Source of the DNA: Zobellia russellii
Lineage (GTDB): Bacteria; Bacteroidota; Bacteroidia; Flavobacteriales; Flavobacteriaceae
Length of the DNA stretch: 64,000 nucleotides
Direction of reading: 5' to 3'
NCBI RefSeq assembly: GCF_018728565.1
Contig: NZ_JACSOI010000003.1
Span: 248,001 to 312,000 of the forward strand
Made by a program: the position numbers and the translations under genes. A model generated the notes under the pieces. It saw only the letters and a list, made by a program, of their open reading frames with translations, made no database searches and was not told where the DNA came from. This document shows positions 41,408 through 49,476 of the stretch, one piece after another. The stretch's first letter is position 1. Every line of letters starts with the position of its first letter.

Positions 41408-42334
41408 ATGCTCAAAGTCTGCTCTTTCATGCCCGCTGTTACGCAAATGCTCTATGATATGGGGTTGCAAGAGCATTTATATGGTATAACGTTTGAATGT
41501 CCGCCACAAGCACTAAAGGAGAAAAAGCCCGTAGTACGATGTATATTGGAAGGCAAAAATTATTCCAGTAAAGAGATAGACGTGTTTTTTTCCGAAAGTA
41601 AAAAAGAAGGAAAGAAACTCTATTACGTAGATGAAAAAGCACTGGCAGATATAGCTCCCGATGTAATCTTTACACAAGATATGTGCGATGTTTGCCAGAT
41701 TGATACGGAATGTACCGCAGCGGCCGTTGCAAACCTTGAAAAGCAACCGGAGCTTATTTCAATAAGTCCATCTAGTTTTGACGATGTCTTTGAAAATGCT
41801 ATTACCATTGCCAAAGCATTGAATAAGGAAGAGGTGGCCTATGCGTATTTGTCAAAGTTAAATGAACGAATAGATTATGTGGTAGACCAGCTAAGGGCGG
41901 CTAAAGTTCGTACAAAAAGAGTGTTGTTGTTGGAGTGGATAGAACCAATTTATAATTGTGGCCATTGGATTCCGCACCAAATAGGTTTTGCGGGTGGGGT
42001 GGATATGCTTTCCAATCCATCTGGGAACAGTGGAGTTCTTTCTTGGGACAAGGTAAAGTTGTATAATCCTGAAGTAATGGTCATTGCGCCTTGCGGTTTT
42101 AATATGAACAGAACATTAAAGGAAATGTACTTGTTACTATTAAAAGAAGGTTGGACTTCACTGGAAGCTGTACAGAAACAACAAGTTTATATTGCGGATT
42201 TTGATTTGTTTACGCAATCTTCTGCAGCCACCTTGGTAGAAGGGGTAGAGCTTTTGGCGGGATTGTTTCATCCGGAAGCAATTTCTATTCCCTCGCATTT
42301 AAAACGTAAGTATCAAAAGTTTTATGAGTACTGA
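41408..42334 (+). CDS. BtuF-like cobalamin-binding protein without signal peptide
   Basis: Protein of 308 residues with the helical-backbone receptor fold (KVCSFMPAVTQMLYDMG at the start, LADIAPDVIFTQD, VRTKRVLLLEWIEPIYNCGHWIPHQIGFAGG). It has no signal peptide or lipobox, unlike normal BtuF. A cysteine cluster CDVCQIDTEC lies near residue 97. It is third in the riboswitch operon, five bases after the propeller gene. Inference: a cytosolic corrinoid-binding or handling protein; an unrecognised export route is the alternative. Confidence 0.75.
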   Translation: MLKVCSFMPAVTQMLYDMGLQEHLYGITFECPPQALKEKKPVVRCILEGKNYSSKEIDVFFSESKKEGKKLYYVDEKALADIAPDVIFTQDMCDVCQIDTECTAAAVANLEKQPELISISPSSFDDVFENAITIAKALNKEEVAYAYLSKLNERIDYVVDQLRAAKVRTKRVLLLEWIEPIYNCGHWIPHQIGFAGGVDMLSNPSGNSGVLSWDKVKLYNPEVMVIAPCGFNMNRTLKEMYLLLLKEGWTSLEAVQKQQVYIADFDLFTQSSAATLVEGVELLAGLFHPEAISIPSHLKRKYQKFYEY

Positions 42335-42354
42335 AGTTATAATGGATTATTAAA

Positions 42355-42389
42355 TAAAAAAACGGCCTGTTGAATACAGGCCGTTTTTT
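42355..42389. terminator. Bidirectional terminator after the btuB operon
   Basis: Arms AACGGCCTGT (42361-42370) and ACAGGCCGTT (42376-42385), loop TGAAT, T tract on the plus strand and A tract before it. It serves both the btuB operon and the convergent S41 gene. Confidence 0.93.
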
Positions 42390-42408
42390 AGTTTTAAGTT
42401 ATATCAGG

Positions 42409-43896
42409 TTACCAGATTATAGGTGGGTCGGTAACGTACATATTATCCTTTAAAGGTGTAAACATTTTAGAATTGGTCATAGTTTCAATAGGGAATTCTA
42501 CTTTCTGCACACCTTTTGCAGACGAACCGGTTATAAGTTCTATGGCTTTGGCCAAAAACGGCTCTTGCAAATCACCTAGAACCCCTAAATTGCTAAGGTC
42601 TTCTAGTAGCTCAACCTGAGGAGTGAGTCCGCTAGTGAATTCGGAAAAACCTTCCGCATTTTCATTTCTTCCCAGTAAAGGCTGAATGGCCCAATTATTT
42701 TTCTTATTTATTTTCCCTACTCGTTCCGGACTATAGATATATTTATTGTCCCTATCATCTACCATAGTTACACTGAATTCATTTTTTCCGCGTGTAGTGC
42801 CCCCGATTTGAATAACGTTCATGTAGGGGTCAAGTCCGTTAATAACTAGTTCACTTGCCGAGGCGGTTCCACTAGTGGTCAAAATATAGACCTTATCTAA
42901 GTTTAAGGTGTTGATAGCTGTTCCTTTTCCTGTTTTTTCTGTAAAAAACTGTCTCAGTTCAGTATCATTGTCATCTAATATTTTTTGATATTTTTCATTA
43001 TATATCGCCTTTAGAAAAACATCTTTGGAATTGGTACCGTATATCATGCTAGACAAAAGAACGGCAGTATTTACTGATCCACCAGGGTTATACCTAAGGT
43101 CTAGTACAAGGTCTGTAACGTTACTTGCTTTAAAGCGCCCAAATACCCTATTAAGCTCTTCGTCATATTCATTGGTAAAACCTGTATAGACCAAATAGCC
43201 AATTTTCTTATCCTGTATCTCTATAATCTCATCCAGAAGAATTGGGTCTTCCATGAGGCCCACTTCTTTGGTTAATTGTATATCCGTACCATTTGGTTCT
43301 GCATTTTCCCCTACAATATCGGCCATATTTAAGGTGTAGGTATCATTATCGCCAAAAAGAAGTGCTATATAGTTTTGGTCGGTAAGGGTGGTGCCATTAA
43401 CACCTGTAAAAAGGTCTCCTCTTTGAATGTTTTTTGTGGAAGCATTAGAGTTGGGTACAATGTATTGAACATAGCCATAAAGCTCACTACTGTTCTTATT
43501 CTGTCTGGCAAGACCGAACATAAGGCCGTTGCTTTTGGAAATTCCCGCAAGAGATTGGGTAAGTTCTACATAATCATCCGAAAAGAAACTAAAGCGGTCT
43601 TTGGAAGACAGTAGCTTGTTGTCAAAAAACTTTCCAGGGTCAGATTCAGAAGCTAGAAATGCAGTGTAAGCTTCGGAACCCTCTGGAGTATCAGGAAACT
43701 TGGTGTCTGAAAGATTTTCAACATCGGTTTGCCAGAAATACCAGAAATTCATGGCTTTCCACATAAAATCCTGTACTTCCACTCCTGCATCCGGATCCGG
43801 GTCTACTGTGTCAGGAATGGAGAAATCATCACTTTTAGTACAAGAGAAAAATAGAAAAAGTGAAAGGAACAATCCTGTTGTTATACTTTTTTTCAT
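42409..43896 (-). CDS. S41 peptidase lipoprotein, copy 1 of a tandem pair
   Basis: C-terminal-processing-type serine protease of 495 residues with lipobox LFFSCTKSDD, a PDZ-like segment (about 120-190: GLMFGLARQNKN, QYIVPNSNASTKNIQRGDLFTGVNG) and the S41 core. The catalytic serine is in TTSGTASASELVING and the lysine about 27 residues later in GTTRGKNEFS. The acidic residues after Cys suggest a surface-exposed lipoprotein. It lies next to a close paralogue upstream on the same strand, about 84 bases apart. Natural substrates are unknown. Confidence 0.9.
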   Translation of the reverse strand: MKKSITTGLFLSLFLFFSCTKSDDFSIPDTVDPDPDAGVEVQDFMWKAMNFWYFWQTDVENLSDTKFPDTPEGSEAYTAFLASESDPGKFFDNKLLSSKDRFSFFSDDYVELTQSLAGISKSNGLMFGLARQNKNSSELYGYVQYIVPNSNASTKNIQRGDLFTGVNGTTLTDQNYIALLFGDNDTYTLNMADIVGENAEPNGTDIQLTKEVGLMEDPILLDEIIEIQDKKIGYLVYTGFTNEYDEELNRVFGRFKASNVTDLVLDLRYNPGGSVNTAVLLSSMIYGTNSKDVFLKAIYNEKYQKILDDNDTELRQFFTEKTGKGTAINTLNLDKVYILTTSGTASASELVINGLDPYMNVIQIGGTTRGKNEFSVTMVDDRDNKYIYSPERVGKINKKNNWAIQPLLGRNENAEGFSEFTSGLTPQVELLEDLSNLGVLGDLQEPFLAKAIELITGSSAKGVQKVEFPIETMTNSKMFTPLKDNMYVTDPPIIW

Positions 43897-43979
43897 AGCC
43901 GCTGATATAAGTTACTCGGGGAAGTTTTAAAGAACACCGTGAATAGAATATCACAACGTAAAAATTATAATCTTATTTT

Positions 43980-45494
43980 TTAATTTTTCCTTTTTAACGG
44001 TTTAAGTAAACCATCCATAACCATTGCGTTCGTTGTCAAAGAGAAAACCCTAGAATTTGAAAAGGGTTTGGGAGCTAATGTAGCGTTCAAATTTTGTTTG
44101 GCCGTATTACCCGAAATTACTGATAAGGCCAATGCTAATAACGGCTCATCTTCTTCGCCAAGTACCCCCATATTTTCAAGATCCTCCCTTAATGGGTAAT
44201 CAGGAATTAATCCACTTTCATAATCTGAAAACCCATCTGCATTTTCATTTTTACCAAATAAGGGTTGTAGCCCCCACTGGTTGTCAGGGTTGATAAAGTC
44301 TTCACGGTCTTCTGAATAGAAATAATTACTTTCACGATCGTCTACCATTGTATTTGAAAATTCGCTCTTACCTACGGTTACGTCTCCAATATGTACAACA
44401 TCTACATATGGAGCCAGACCGTTCATAACAAGCTCACTGGCGGATGCCGTTCTGTCTGTAGCAATAACAAAGACCCTTTTTAGATTAAGGGTGTTGAGAG
44501 GCGTTTTTGAGTCATATGTTACATCCGTAAAATAATCCTCTCCATCTCCAGTTTCAAAAGTGGCCATAATTTTATCATTGTAACGGGCTTTTAAGAAAAG
44601 CTTATCCGTTTCTGTACCATATACCGCACTGGCAATTTGTATTGCAGAAGTTACTCTGCCACCACCATTGTATCTAAAATCTAAAATTAATTCTTGAACA
44701 TTTTGTTCTTTCAGCGTACCAAAAACATCATTTAATTGGTCGTCATATGCGGCTAAAAAACCGTTGTACATTATGTAACCTATTTTTGTGCCGTTCTGCT
44801 CTATGATTTTACTCAAATGGATAGGGTTTTCCGCAAAATTCTCAATCTTGGTCAATGCTACCTCTTTACCATTTCCTATAAGGTCATCTTCAGACAAATC
44901 TGCCATATTAAGCGTATAACTCGCATTATCACTAAAAAGTAAATCTATATAATTGCTAAGGGTAAGGGCTTGTCCGTTTACACCATTAAAGATTTCCCCT
45001 CTTGAAATATCCTTGCTAGCTGCATCTGAATCTGGTAAAATATAAGTGACAACACCGTATACATCAATCTCATTTTCTGCAAGATATAATTGAAATTCAA
45101 GACCGTTACTACTAGAAATGCCTTGTAACGAATTTACTAGATCTTTATAATTTTCAACAGCACGACTGAATCTGTCTTGGGCGGCACTCTCGCCAACAGC
45201 GTCAACATGATCTTTACATAAATCGTTGTAAAAAAAGCGACTAGGGTCATCCTCAGAAGCTAAAAACGAAATATAGTCAGGATCCGCCAAGTCTTCAAAC
45301 TTGTTATCCGAGAGATTAGGAACTTCGGCTTGCCAGAAGTAAAAAGAATTCATGACCTGGTACATGAAATTTTGAGCAGGAAAATCAGATGCCGTCTTTA
45401 CTTCTTCCGGTTCATCAGGAAAAATATTGTCGTCATTTTTACAACTAGCGAATAGAAGTCCAACAGATAGGAGCGATAAGAAATACTTTTTCAT
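43980..45494 (-). CDS. S41 peptidase lipoprotein, copy 2 of a tandem pair
   Basis: Protein of 504 residues with lipobox LLFASCKNDDN and the same layout as its neighbour: a PDZ-like region (SSNGLEFQLYLAEN, DAASKDISRGEIFNGVNG), the catalytic serine in TDRTASASELVMNG and the lysine in VTVGKSEFS. The pair shares long blocks such as the TMVDDR segment but differs in loops and in the C-terminal tail, so it is an old duplication. Both keep catalytic residues, so neither looks like a pseudogene. Confidence 0.9.
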   Translation of the reverse strand: MKKYFLSLLSVGLLFASCKNDDNIFPDEPEEVKTASDFPAQNFMYQVMNSFYFWQAEVPNLSDNKFEDLADPDYISFLASEDDPSRFFYNDLCKDHVDAVGESAAQDRFSRAVENYKDLVNSLQGISSSNGLEFQLYLAENEIDVYGVVTYILPDSDAASKDISRGEIFNGVNGQALTLSNYIDLLFSDNASYTLNMADLSEDDLIGNGKEVALTKIENFAENPIHLSKIIEQNGTKIGYIMYNGFLAAYDDQLNDVFGTLKEQNVQELILDFRYNGGGRVTSAIQIASAVYGTETDKLFLKARYNDKIMATFETGDGEDYFTDVTYDSKTPLNTLNLKRVFVIATDRTASASELVMNGLAPYVDVVHIGDVTVGKSEFSNTMVDDRESNYFYSEDREDFINPDNQWGLQPLFGKNENADGFSDYESGLIPDYPLREDLENMGVLGEEDEPLLALALSVISGNTAKQNLNATLAPKPFSNSRVFSLTTNAMVMDGLLKPLKRKN

Positions 45495-45729
45495 AGTTTT
45501 TTTATGAGGCTATAACTACCGAATCAATTACCGTTCCAAAAAATGAGTGATAATATAATGGGGGAGTTTAAATTAAAAGTTCTTAATTAGTATACGTAGA
45601 TGATTAGTAAAAGGTTGTAGCCTTTACTTACAAAAATGAAATATAAAAAATATTTGTAACATAATTAAGAGTGGTTCGTCTTCATTGTGTAACGTCTTTT
45701 AAAGATGTTTAAATAACTATACCAATAGA

Positions 45730-46239
45730 ATGCAACAGGCAGATTTTTTAAAAATTGTTGGTCCTTTTCAGGATAAGCTATTTCGTTTGGCAAAACGGTT
45801 ATTGGTGTCAAGAGAAGAAGCTGAAGATGCCACACAGGAAATTCTGCTGAAACTTTGGGCCAAAAGCAAGAATATGGGCCAATATAAGAATGTAGAAGCT
45901 TTTGCTATGACCATGACCAAAAACTTTTGTTTGGATCGCTTAAAATCCAAACAGGCCGGAAACCTGAAGTTGGTGCATACCAACTATGTAGAGAAAGGTA
46001 GTTCGTTACAAAAACAAGTAGAAGCAAATGACAGTGTTTCATGGGTAGAAAAAATAATGGAAGATTTGCCGGAACAACAAAAAATGGTATTGCAGTTGCG
46101 AGATGTTGAGGAATATGACTATGAAGAGATTGCAAAAATGTTAGAAATGAAACCCACAGCGGTAAGAGTGGCCCTGTCTAGGGCAAGGAAGACCGTAAGG
46201 GAGAGATTAATTCAAAAACACAGCTATGGAATTGGATAG
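45730..46239 (+). CDS. ECF-type RNA polymerase sigma factor (second of two)
   Basis: Sigma factor of 169 residues. Region 2 covers DKLFRLAKRLLVSREEAEDATQEILLKLW (about 15-43) and KNVEAFAMTMTKNFCLDRLKSK. Region 4 covers LPEQQKMVLQLRDVEEYDYEEIAKML (about 115-140). Its last codons overlap the next gene by 14 bases, and five genes in all run on in the same direction. The upstream 235 bases hold no clear housekeeping promoter, compatible with autoregulation. Confidence 0.92.
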   Translation: MQQADFLKIVGPFQDKLFRLAKRLLVSREEAEDATQEILLKLWAKSKNMGQYKNVEAFAMTMTKNFCLDRLKSKQAGNLKLVHTNYVEKGSSLQKQVEANDSVSWVEKIMEDLPEQQKMVLQLRDVEEYDYEEIAKMLEMKPTAVRVALSRARKTVRERLIQKHSYGIG

Positions 46240-46675
46240 AATAGAAAAATTGCTGGAAAAATATTTTGAAGCAGAAACAACAGTGGCAGAAGAAAAAGAG
46301 CTACGAGCGTTTTTTTCTAAAGGAGAGGTGCCTGAAAACTTGGAGCAGTATATTCCGCTGTTCAGTTTTACGAGCGGAGCTAAAAAGGAACAACTTTCTA
46401 AGGAAATTGTTTTGGAACCTAAGACTACAGGAGGTAGCAGAAGTTTGTATAAATGGATGTCAATTGCTGCAGCGGTGGTACTTATGTTTGGGGTGTATTT
46501 GGGCAAAACCTATTATGATGAAAAAGAACTAGAGCAGCAACAGGCCCTTTACGCTTATAACGAAACCAAAAAGGCCTTGGATATGCTTAGCCAGAATATG
46601 GAGAGAGGCACGGAAAAAATGGGCTACCTAAACGAGTTTGTGGTAGCAAAACAAAAAATTTATAACAAGAAGTAA
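46226..46675 (+). CDS. Single-pass membrane protein, probable anti-sigma factor for the second ECF
   Basis: Protein of 149 residues: a Glu-rich N-terminal cytoplasmic region (LDRIEKLLEKYFEAETTVAEEKELRAFF), a membrane helix (about 74-92, MSIAAAVVLMFGVYLGKTYY) and a helical C-terminal periplasmic part. The N-terminal segment resembles the start of many Bacteroidota anti-sigma proteins. Its start lies inside the sigma gene (14-base overlap), which fits sigma/anti-sigma coupling. No zinc-type anti-sigma motif is present. Function inferred from position. Confidence 0.65.
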   Translation: MELDRIEKLLEKYFEAETTVAEEKELRAFFSKGEVPENLEQYIPLFSFTSGAKKEQLSKEIVLEPKTTGGSRSLYKWMSIAAAVVLMFGVYLGKTYYDEKELEQQQALYAYNETKKALDMLSQNMERGTEKMGYLNEFVVAKQKIYNKK

Positions 46676-46691
46676 AATTAAAACCCGAAAA

Positions 46692-47234
46692 ATGAAACAG
46701 ATATTAATTGTACTAATGGTAGCAATGTTACCGGTCATAGGCTTTTCACAGTCCCTTTTTGATAAATATGAAGACCTAGATAAGGTAAGTGCGGTAGTAG
46801 TAAACCGTAGCATGTTTAATTTATTAAGTAAAATAGATGTTGAGGTAGATGACCCTGAGGCCAAAGATTTTATGGATATAGCCAAGAGTTTAAATAACCT
46901 AAAGGTCTTTATTACAGAAGACAAAGTTATTGCGGGCGATATGAAACTATCGGTAGATAAATACCTTAAATCGGCCAAGTTAGAAGAACTAATGCGCGTA
47001 AAGGATAAAGATGCCAACGTAAAATTTTACATCCGTAGTGGTAAAGACGATGACCATGTGAGCGAACTCTTGATGTTCGTAACCGGAATGAAATCTGACA
47101 TAGATGTAAACGGAAGAAAATTTGAAACCGTATTGTTATCCTTAACCGGAGACATAGACTTGAACAAAATAGGTTCATTAACGAAAAAAATGAACTTGCC
47201 CGAAGAACTTAATGAGGCAGGTAAGAATAGATAA
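46692..47234 (+). CDS. DUF4252 protein, copy 1
   Basis: Protein of 180 residues with a signal peptide (cleavage near IGFSQ) and one DUF4252 domain (SLFDKYEDLDKVSAVVVNRSMFNLL, LKVFITED, YLKSAKLEELMRVKDKDANVKFYIRSG, LLMFVTGM, LTGDIDLNKIGSLTKKMNLPEE). It is strikingly similar to copy 2 downstream, so a tandem duplication. Co-transcribed with the ECF sigma gene by spacing. Molecular function unknown; likely periplasmic. Confidence 0.8.
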   Translation: MKQILIVLMVAMLPVIGFSQSLFDKYEDLDKVSAVVVNRSMFNLLSKIDVEVDDPEAKDFMDIAKSLNNLKVFITEDKVIAGDMKLSVDKYLKSAKLEELMRVKDKDANVKFYIRSGKDDDHVSELLMFVTGMKSDIDVNGRKFETVLLSLTGDIDLNKIGSLTKKMNLPEELNEAGKNR

Positions 47235-47292
47235 TACAGAAATCATCATCAATCAATAATCAAAATCATTATTAATCTTAAAACGAACAGTC

Positions 47293-47838
47293 ATGAAAAA
47301 ATTAAGTGTAGTACTAGCATTGGCCCTTTTGCCATTCTTTGGAATTTCGCAGTCCATATTCGATAAGTATGATAATATGAAAAATGTGGGGTCAGTAACC
47401 GTGAATAAAAGTATGATAAGGTTAGCGGGTAATATTGCCGCTTTTGATAAGGAAGACCAAGACGCCCAAGATTTTGCGGATATCGCTCAAGGTCTGGATG
47501 GTATTAAAGTTTTTATTACCGAAGATGTTAGAATTTCGGAAGACATGGGCAAAACGGTAAAAAAGTATCTAAAATCTTCTAACCTTGAAGAACTCATGAA
47601 AGTGAGGGATAAAGATGCCACCGTAAAATTCTATATTAAGCAAGGTAGGGATGAAGATCATGTTAGTGAGCTTTTATTATTTGTGTCGGATATTAATAAC
47701 GATGAACTTGATATGGGCAACAGAAGTTTTGAAAGTGTGTTGGTTTCCTTAACGGGAGATATAGATCTAAATAAGATTGGGGCGCTAACTAGAAAGATGG
47801 ATTTACCTGAAGAGTTAAACGAAGTAGGAGGAAGGTAA
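47293..47838 (+). CDS. DUF4252 protein, copy 2
   Basis: Protein of 181 residues, paralogue of the preceding gene, with the same signal peptide end (GISQ) and the same conserved blocks (SIFDKYDNMKNVGSVTVNKSM, IKVFITED, YLKSSNLEELMKVRDKDATVKF, LTGDIDLNKIGALTRKMDLPEE). The central acidic segment differs most (FDKEDQDAQDFADIAQGLDG). The 58-base AT-rich spacer before it contains no obvious terminator. Confidence 0.8.
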   Translation: MKKLSVVLALALLPFFGISQSIFDKYDNMKNVGSVTVNKSMIRLAGNIAAFDKEDQDAQDFADIAQGLDGIKVFITEDVRISEDMGKTVKKYLKSSNLEELMKVRDKDATVKFYIKQGRDEDHVSELLLFVSDINNDELDMGNRSFESVLVSLTGDIDLNKIGALTRKMDLPEELNEVGGR

Positions 47839-47892
47839 TACTGGAGTCCCGCATAAACTTTTGGTAAAACTTAATCCTTTAAAAAGAATTAT

Positions 47893-48429
47893 ATGAAAAG
47901 AATAAATATGATTGTGGCAGTACTGCTTCTGGGTCTACTTGGTGCTTGTAATTCTACACCTAGCCTACAGCAGTATTATGTAACAAATTCAGAGAACCCT
48001 AATTTCCTGACCTTAGACTTGCCCGCGGGTCTGTTAAATATCAAGGAAGCAGAATTGTCTCCTGAACAAAAAGAAAGCTTAGGTTCGTTAAAGAAACTAA
48101 ATGTTCTTGCTTTTAAGAAAACAGAGGCCAACAAGGCAGATTTTCAGAAGGAGAAGGCTATTGTAAAATCTATACTAAACGCTGAAGGTTTTACTGAACT
48201 CATGAAAATGAATACAGATTTTGGCAAGGCTACCATTAAGTATTTGGGAGATGAAGATGCCATAGATGAGGTGGTGATTTATGGAGATAATGATGATAAG
48301 GGCTTTTTAGTGGTCCGGGTTTTAGGAAATAATATGAATCCGGCAAAAATGATTCAGTTTGTTCAAGCACTTGAAAAATCGGAATTAAAAGAAAGTGAAC
48401 TATCTAATTTTGTGGATTTTATGAAATAA
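47893..48429 (+). CDS. DUF4252 lipoprotein, copy 3
   Basis: More diverged third member, 178 residues, with lipobox LLGLLGACNS instead of a simple signal peptide. It retains the domain pattern in LNVLAFKKTEANKADFQKEKAIVKSIL, LMKMNTDFGKATIKYLGDEDAIDEVVIYGDNDDKGFLVVRVLG and a helical C-terminus. It is the last gene of the five-gene ECF operon, which ends at the terminator at 48457-48494. The lipid anchor suggests that it holds the system at a membrane. Confidence 0.72.
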   Translation: MKRINMIVAVLLLGLLGACNSTPSLQQYYVTNSENPNFLTLDLPAGLLNIKEAELSPEQKESLGSLKKLNVLAFKKTEANKADFQKEKAIVKSILNAEGFTELMKMNTDFGKATIKYLGDEDAIDEVVIYGDNDDKGFLVVRVLGNNMNPAKMIQFVQALEKSELKESELSNFVDFMK

Positions 48430-48456
48430 AGTACACCTCATATTATATTTTGAAAA

Positions 48457-48494
48457 AACAAACCAGTTCTTCTGGTTTGTTTTTTTTTTTTTTG
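48457..48494 (+). terminator. Intrinsic terminator of the ECF-DUF4252 operon
   Basis: Arms AACAAACCAG (48457-48466) and CTGGTTTGTT (48472-48481), five-base loop, then an uninterrupted run of about 14 T residues, which is a likely length-variable homopolymer. Confidence 0.92.
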
Positions 48495-48577
48495 AATAAA
48501 ATTTAAGTTTTAAGTGACCTTTTAAAATATTGGGTGTCTAACTTAGTATAACGTTAACCAGAAAACTATAAAAGATT

Positions 48578-49393
48578 ATGGAACAAGCAGAAGTATGGAT
48601 GAGCAAAGGAATTGACTTTGTTGTTGAATACGGTCCAAAAGTATTAGGAGCAATAGTAATTTACATTATTGGTTCATGGATTATCAAAAAAATAATGAAT
48701 GTTCTTAGTAAAGGAATGGCTCGTAAGAGTTATGATGAATCTTTACAGAAGTTTTTATTGAGTTTGGTAAAATGGGCTCTTACAATTTTCTTGATTATAA
48801 TGGTCATTTCAAAATTAGGAGTTGAAACAACTAGTTTTGCCGCCATTATTGCAGCAGCAGGTCTTGCTATTGGTCTTGCGTTACAAGGTTCTTTGTCCAA
48901 TTTTGCGGGTGGCGTATTGCTTATCATATTTAAGCCTTATAAAATTGGCGATTTGGTAGAAGCACAAGGAGTTTTAGGTTCTGTAAAAGAAATTGAAATT
49001 TTTACCACAAAACTAGTAACACCCCAGAACAAATTGGCCATTATCCCTAATGGTGCCATGGCAAATGGAAATATCATAAACTATACTGCGGAAGGTAAAA
49101 TGAGAGTAGATACTACTATTGGAGTAGGGTATGGAGAGGATATTAAAACAGCCAAGGAAGTTTTGCTTAACGTTCTTTTGGCAGACCCAAAGGTTTTAAA
49201 AGATCCTGCACCCTCTGTAAATGTTTCGGAATTGGCAGATAGCTCGGTTAACTTTGCCGTACGTCCTTTCTGTAAGCCAGAAGACTATTGGGATGTATAT
49301 TTTGGAACTTTAGAAAACTGTAAAATCGCACTGGATAAAGCTGGAATTGAAATTCCTTACCCACATCAAGTTGAGATTCAAAAGAAAGGATAA
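48578..49393 (+). CDS. mscS: MscS-family mechanosensitive channel
   Basis: Small-conductance mechanosensitive channel of 271 residues. Three membrane helices (about 15-35, 60-82 and the pore helix 85-115), with the glycine/alanine-rich pore helix FAAIIAAAGLAIGLALQGSLSNFAGG followed by the cytoplasmic beta domain (PYKIGDLVEAQG, NKLAIIPNGAMANGNIINYTAEG). It relieves hypo-osmotic stress. It has its own terminator. Confidence 0.95.
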   Translation: MEQAEVWMSKGIDFVVEYGPKVLGAIVIYIIGSWIIKKIMNVLSKGMARKSYDESLQKFLLSLVKWALTIFLIIMVISKLGVETTSFAAIIAAAGLAIGLALQGSLSNFAGGVLLIIFKPYKIGDLVEAQGVLGSVKEIEIFTTKLVTPQNKLAIIPNGAMANGNIINYTAEGKMRVDTTIGVGYGEDIKTAKEVLLNVLLADPKVLKDPAPSVNVSELADSSVNFAVRPFCKPEDYWDVYFGTLENCKIALDKAGIEIPYPHQVEIQKKG

Positions 49394-49427
49394 TTTTTAC
49401 ATAAACACTAACCATTATCCCCCGAAG

Positions 49428-49452
49428 AAGGCCGCATTTGCGGCCTTTTTTT
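49428..49452 (+). terminator. Intrinsic terminator after mscS
   Basis: Arms AAGGCCGC (49428-49435) and GCGGCCTT (49440-49447), loop ATTT, T tract. Confidence 0.93.
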
Positions 49453-49476
49453 CGTTAGGGATATTTTTTATAATCC

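Noticed and set aside
42409-45494. One S41 copy as a decaying pseudogene
   Set aside because: Both copies keep lipobox, catalytic Ser and Lys and full length without frameshifts.
48480-48493. T homopolymer as a phase-variation tract
   Set aside because: It is the U tract of an intrinsic terminator, outside any coding region or promoter spacer.
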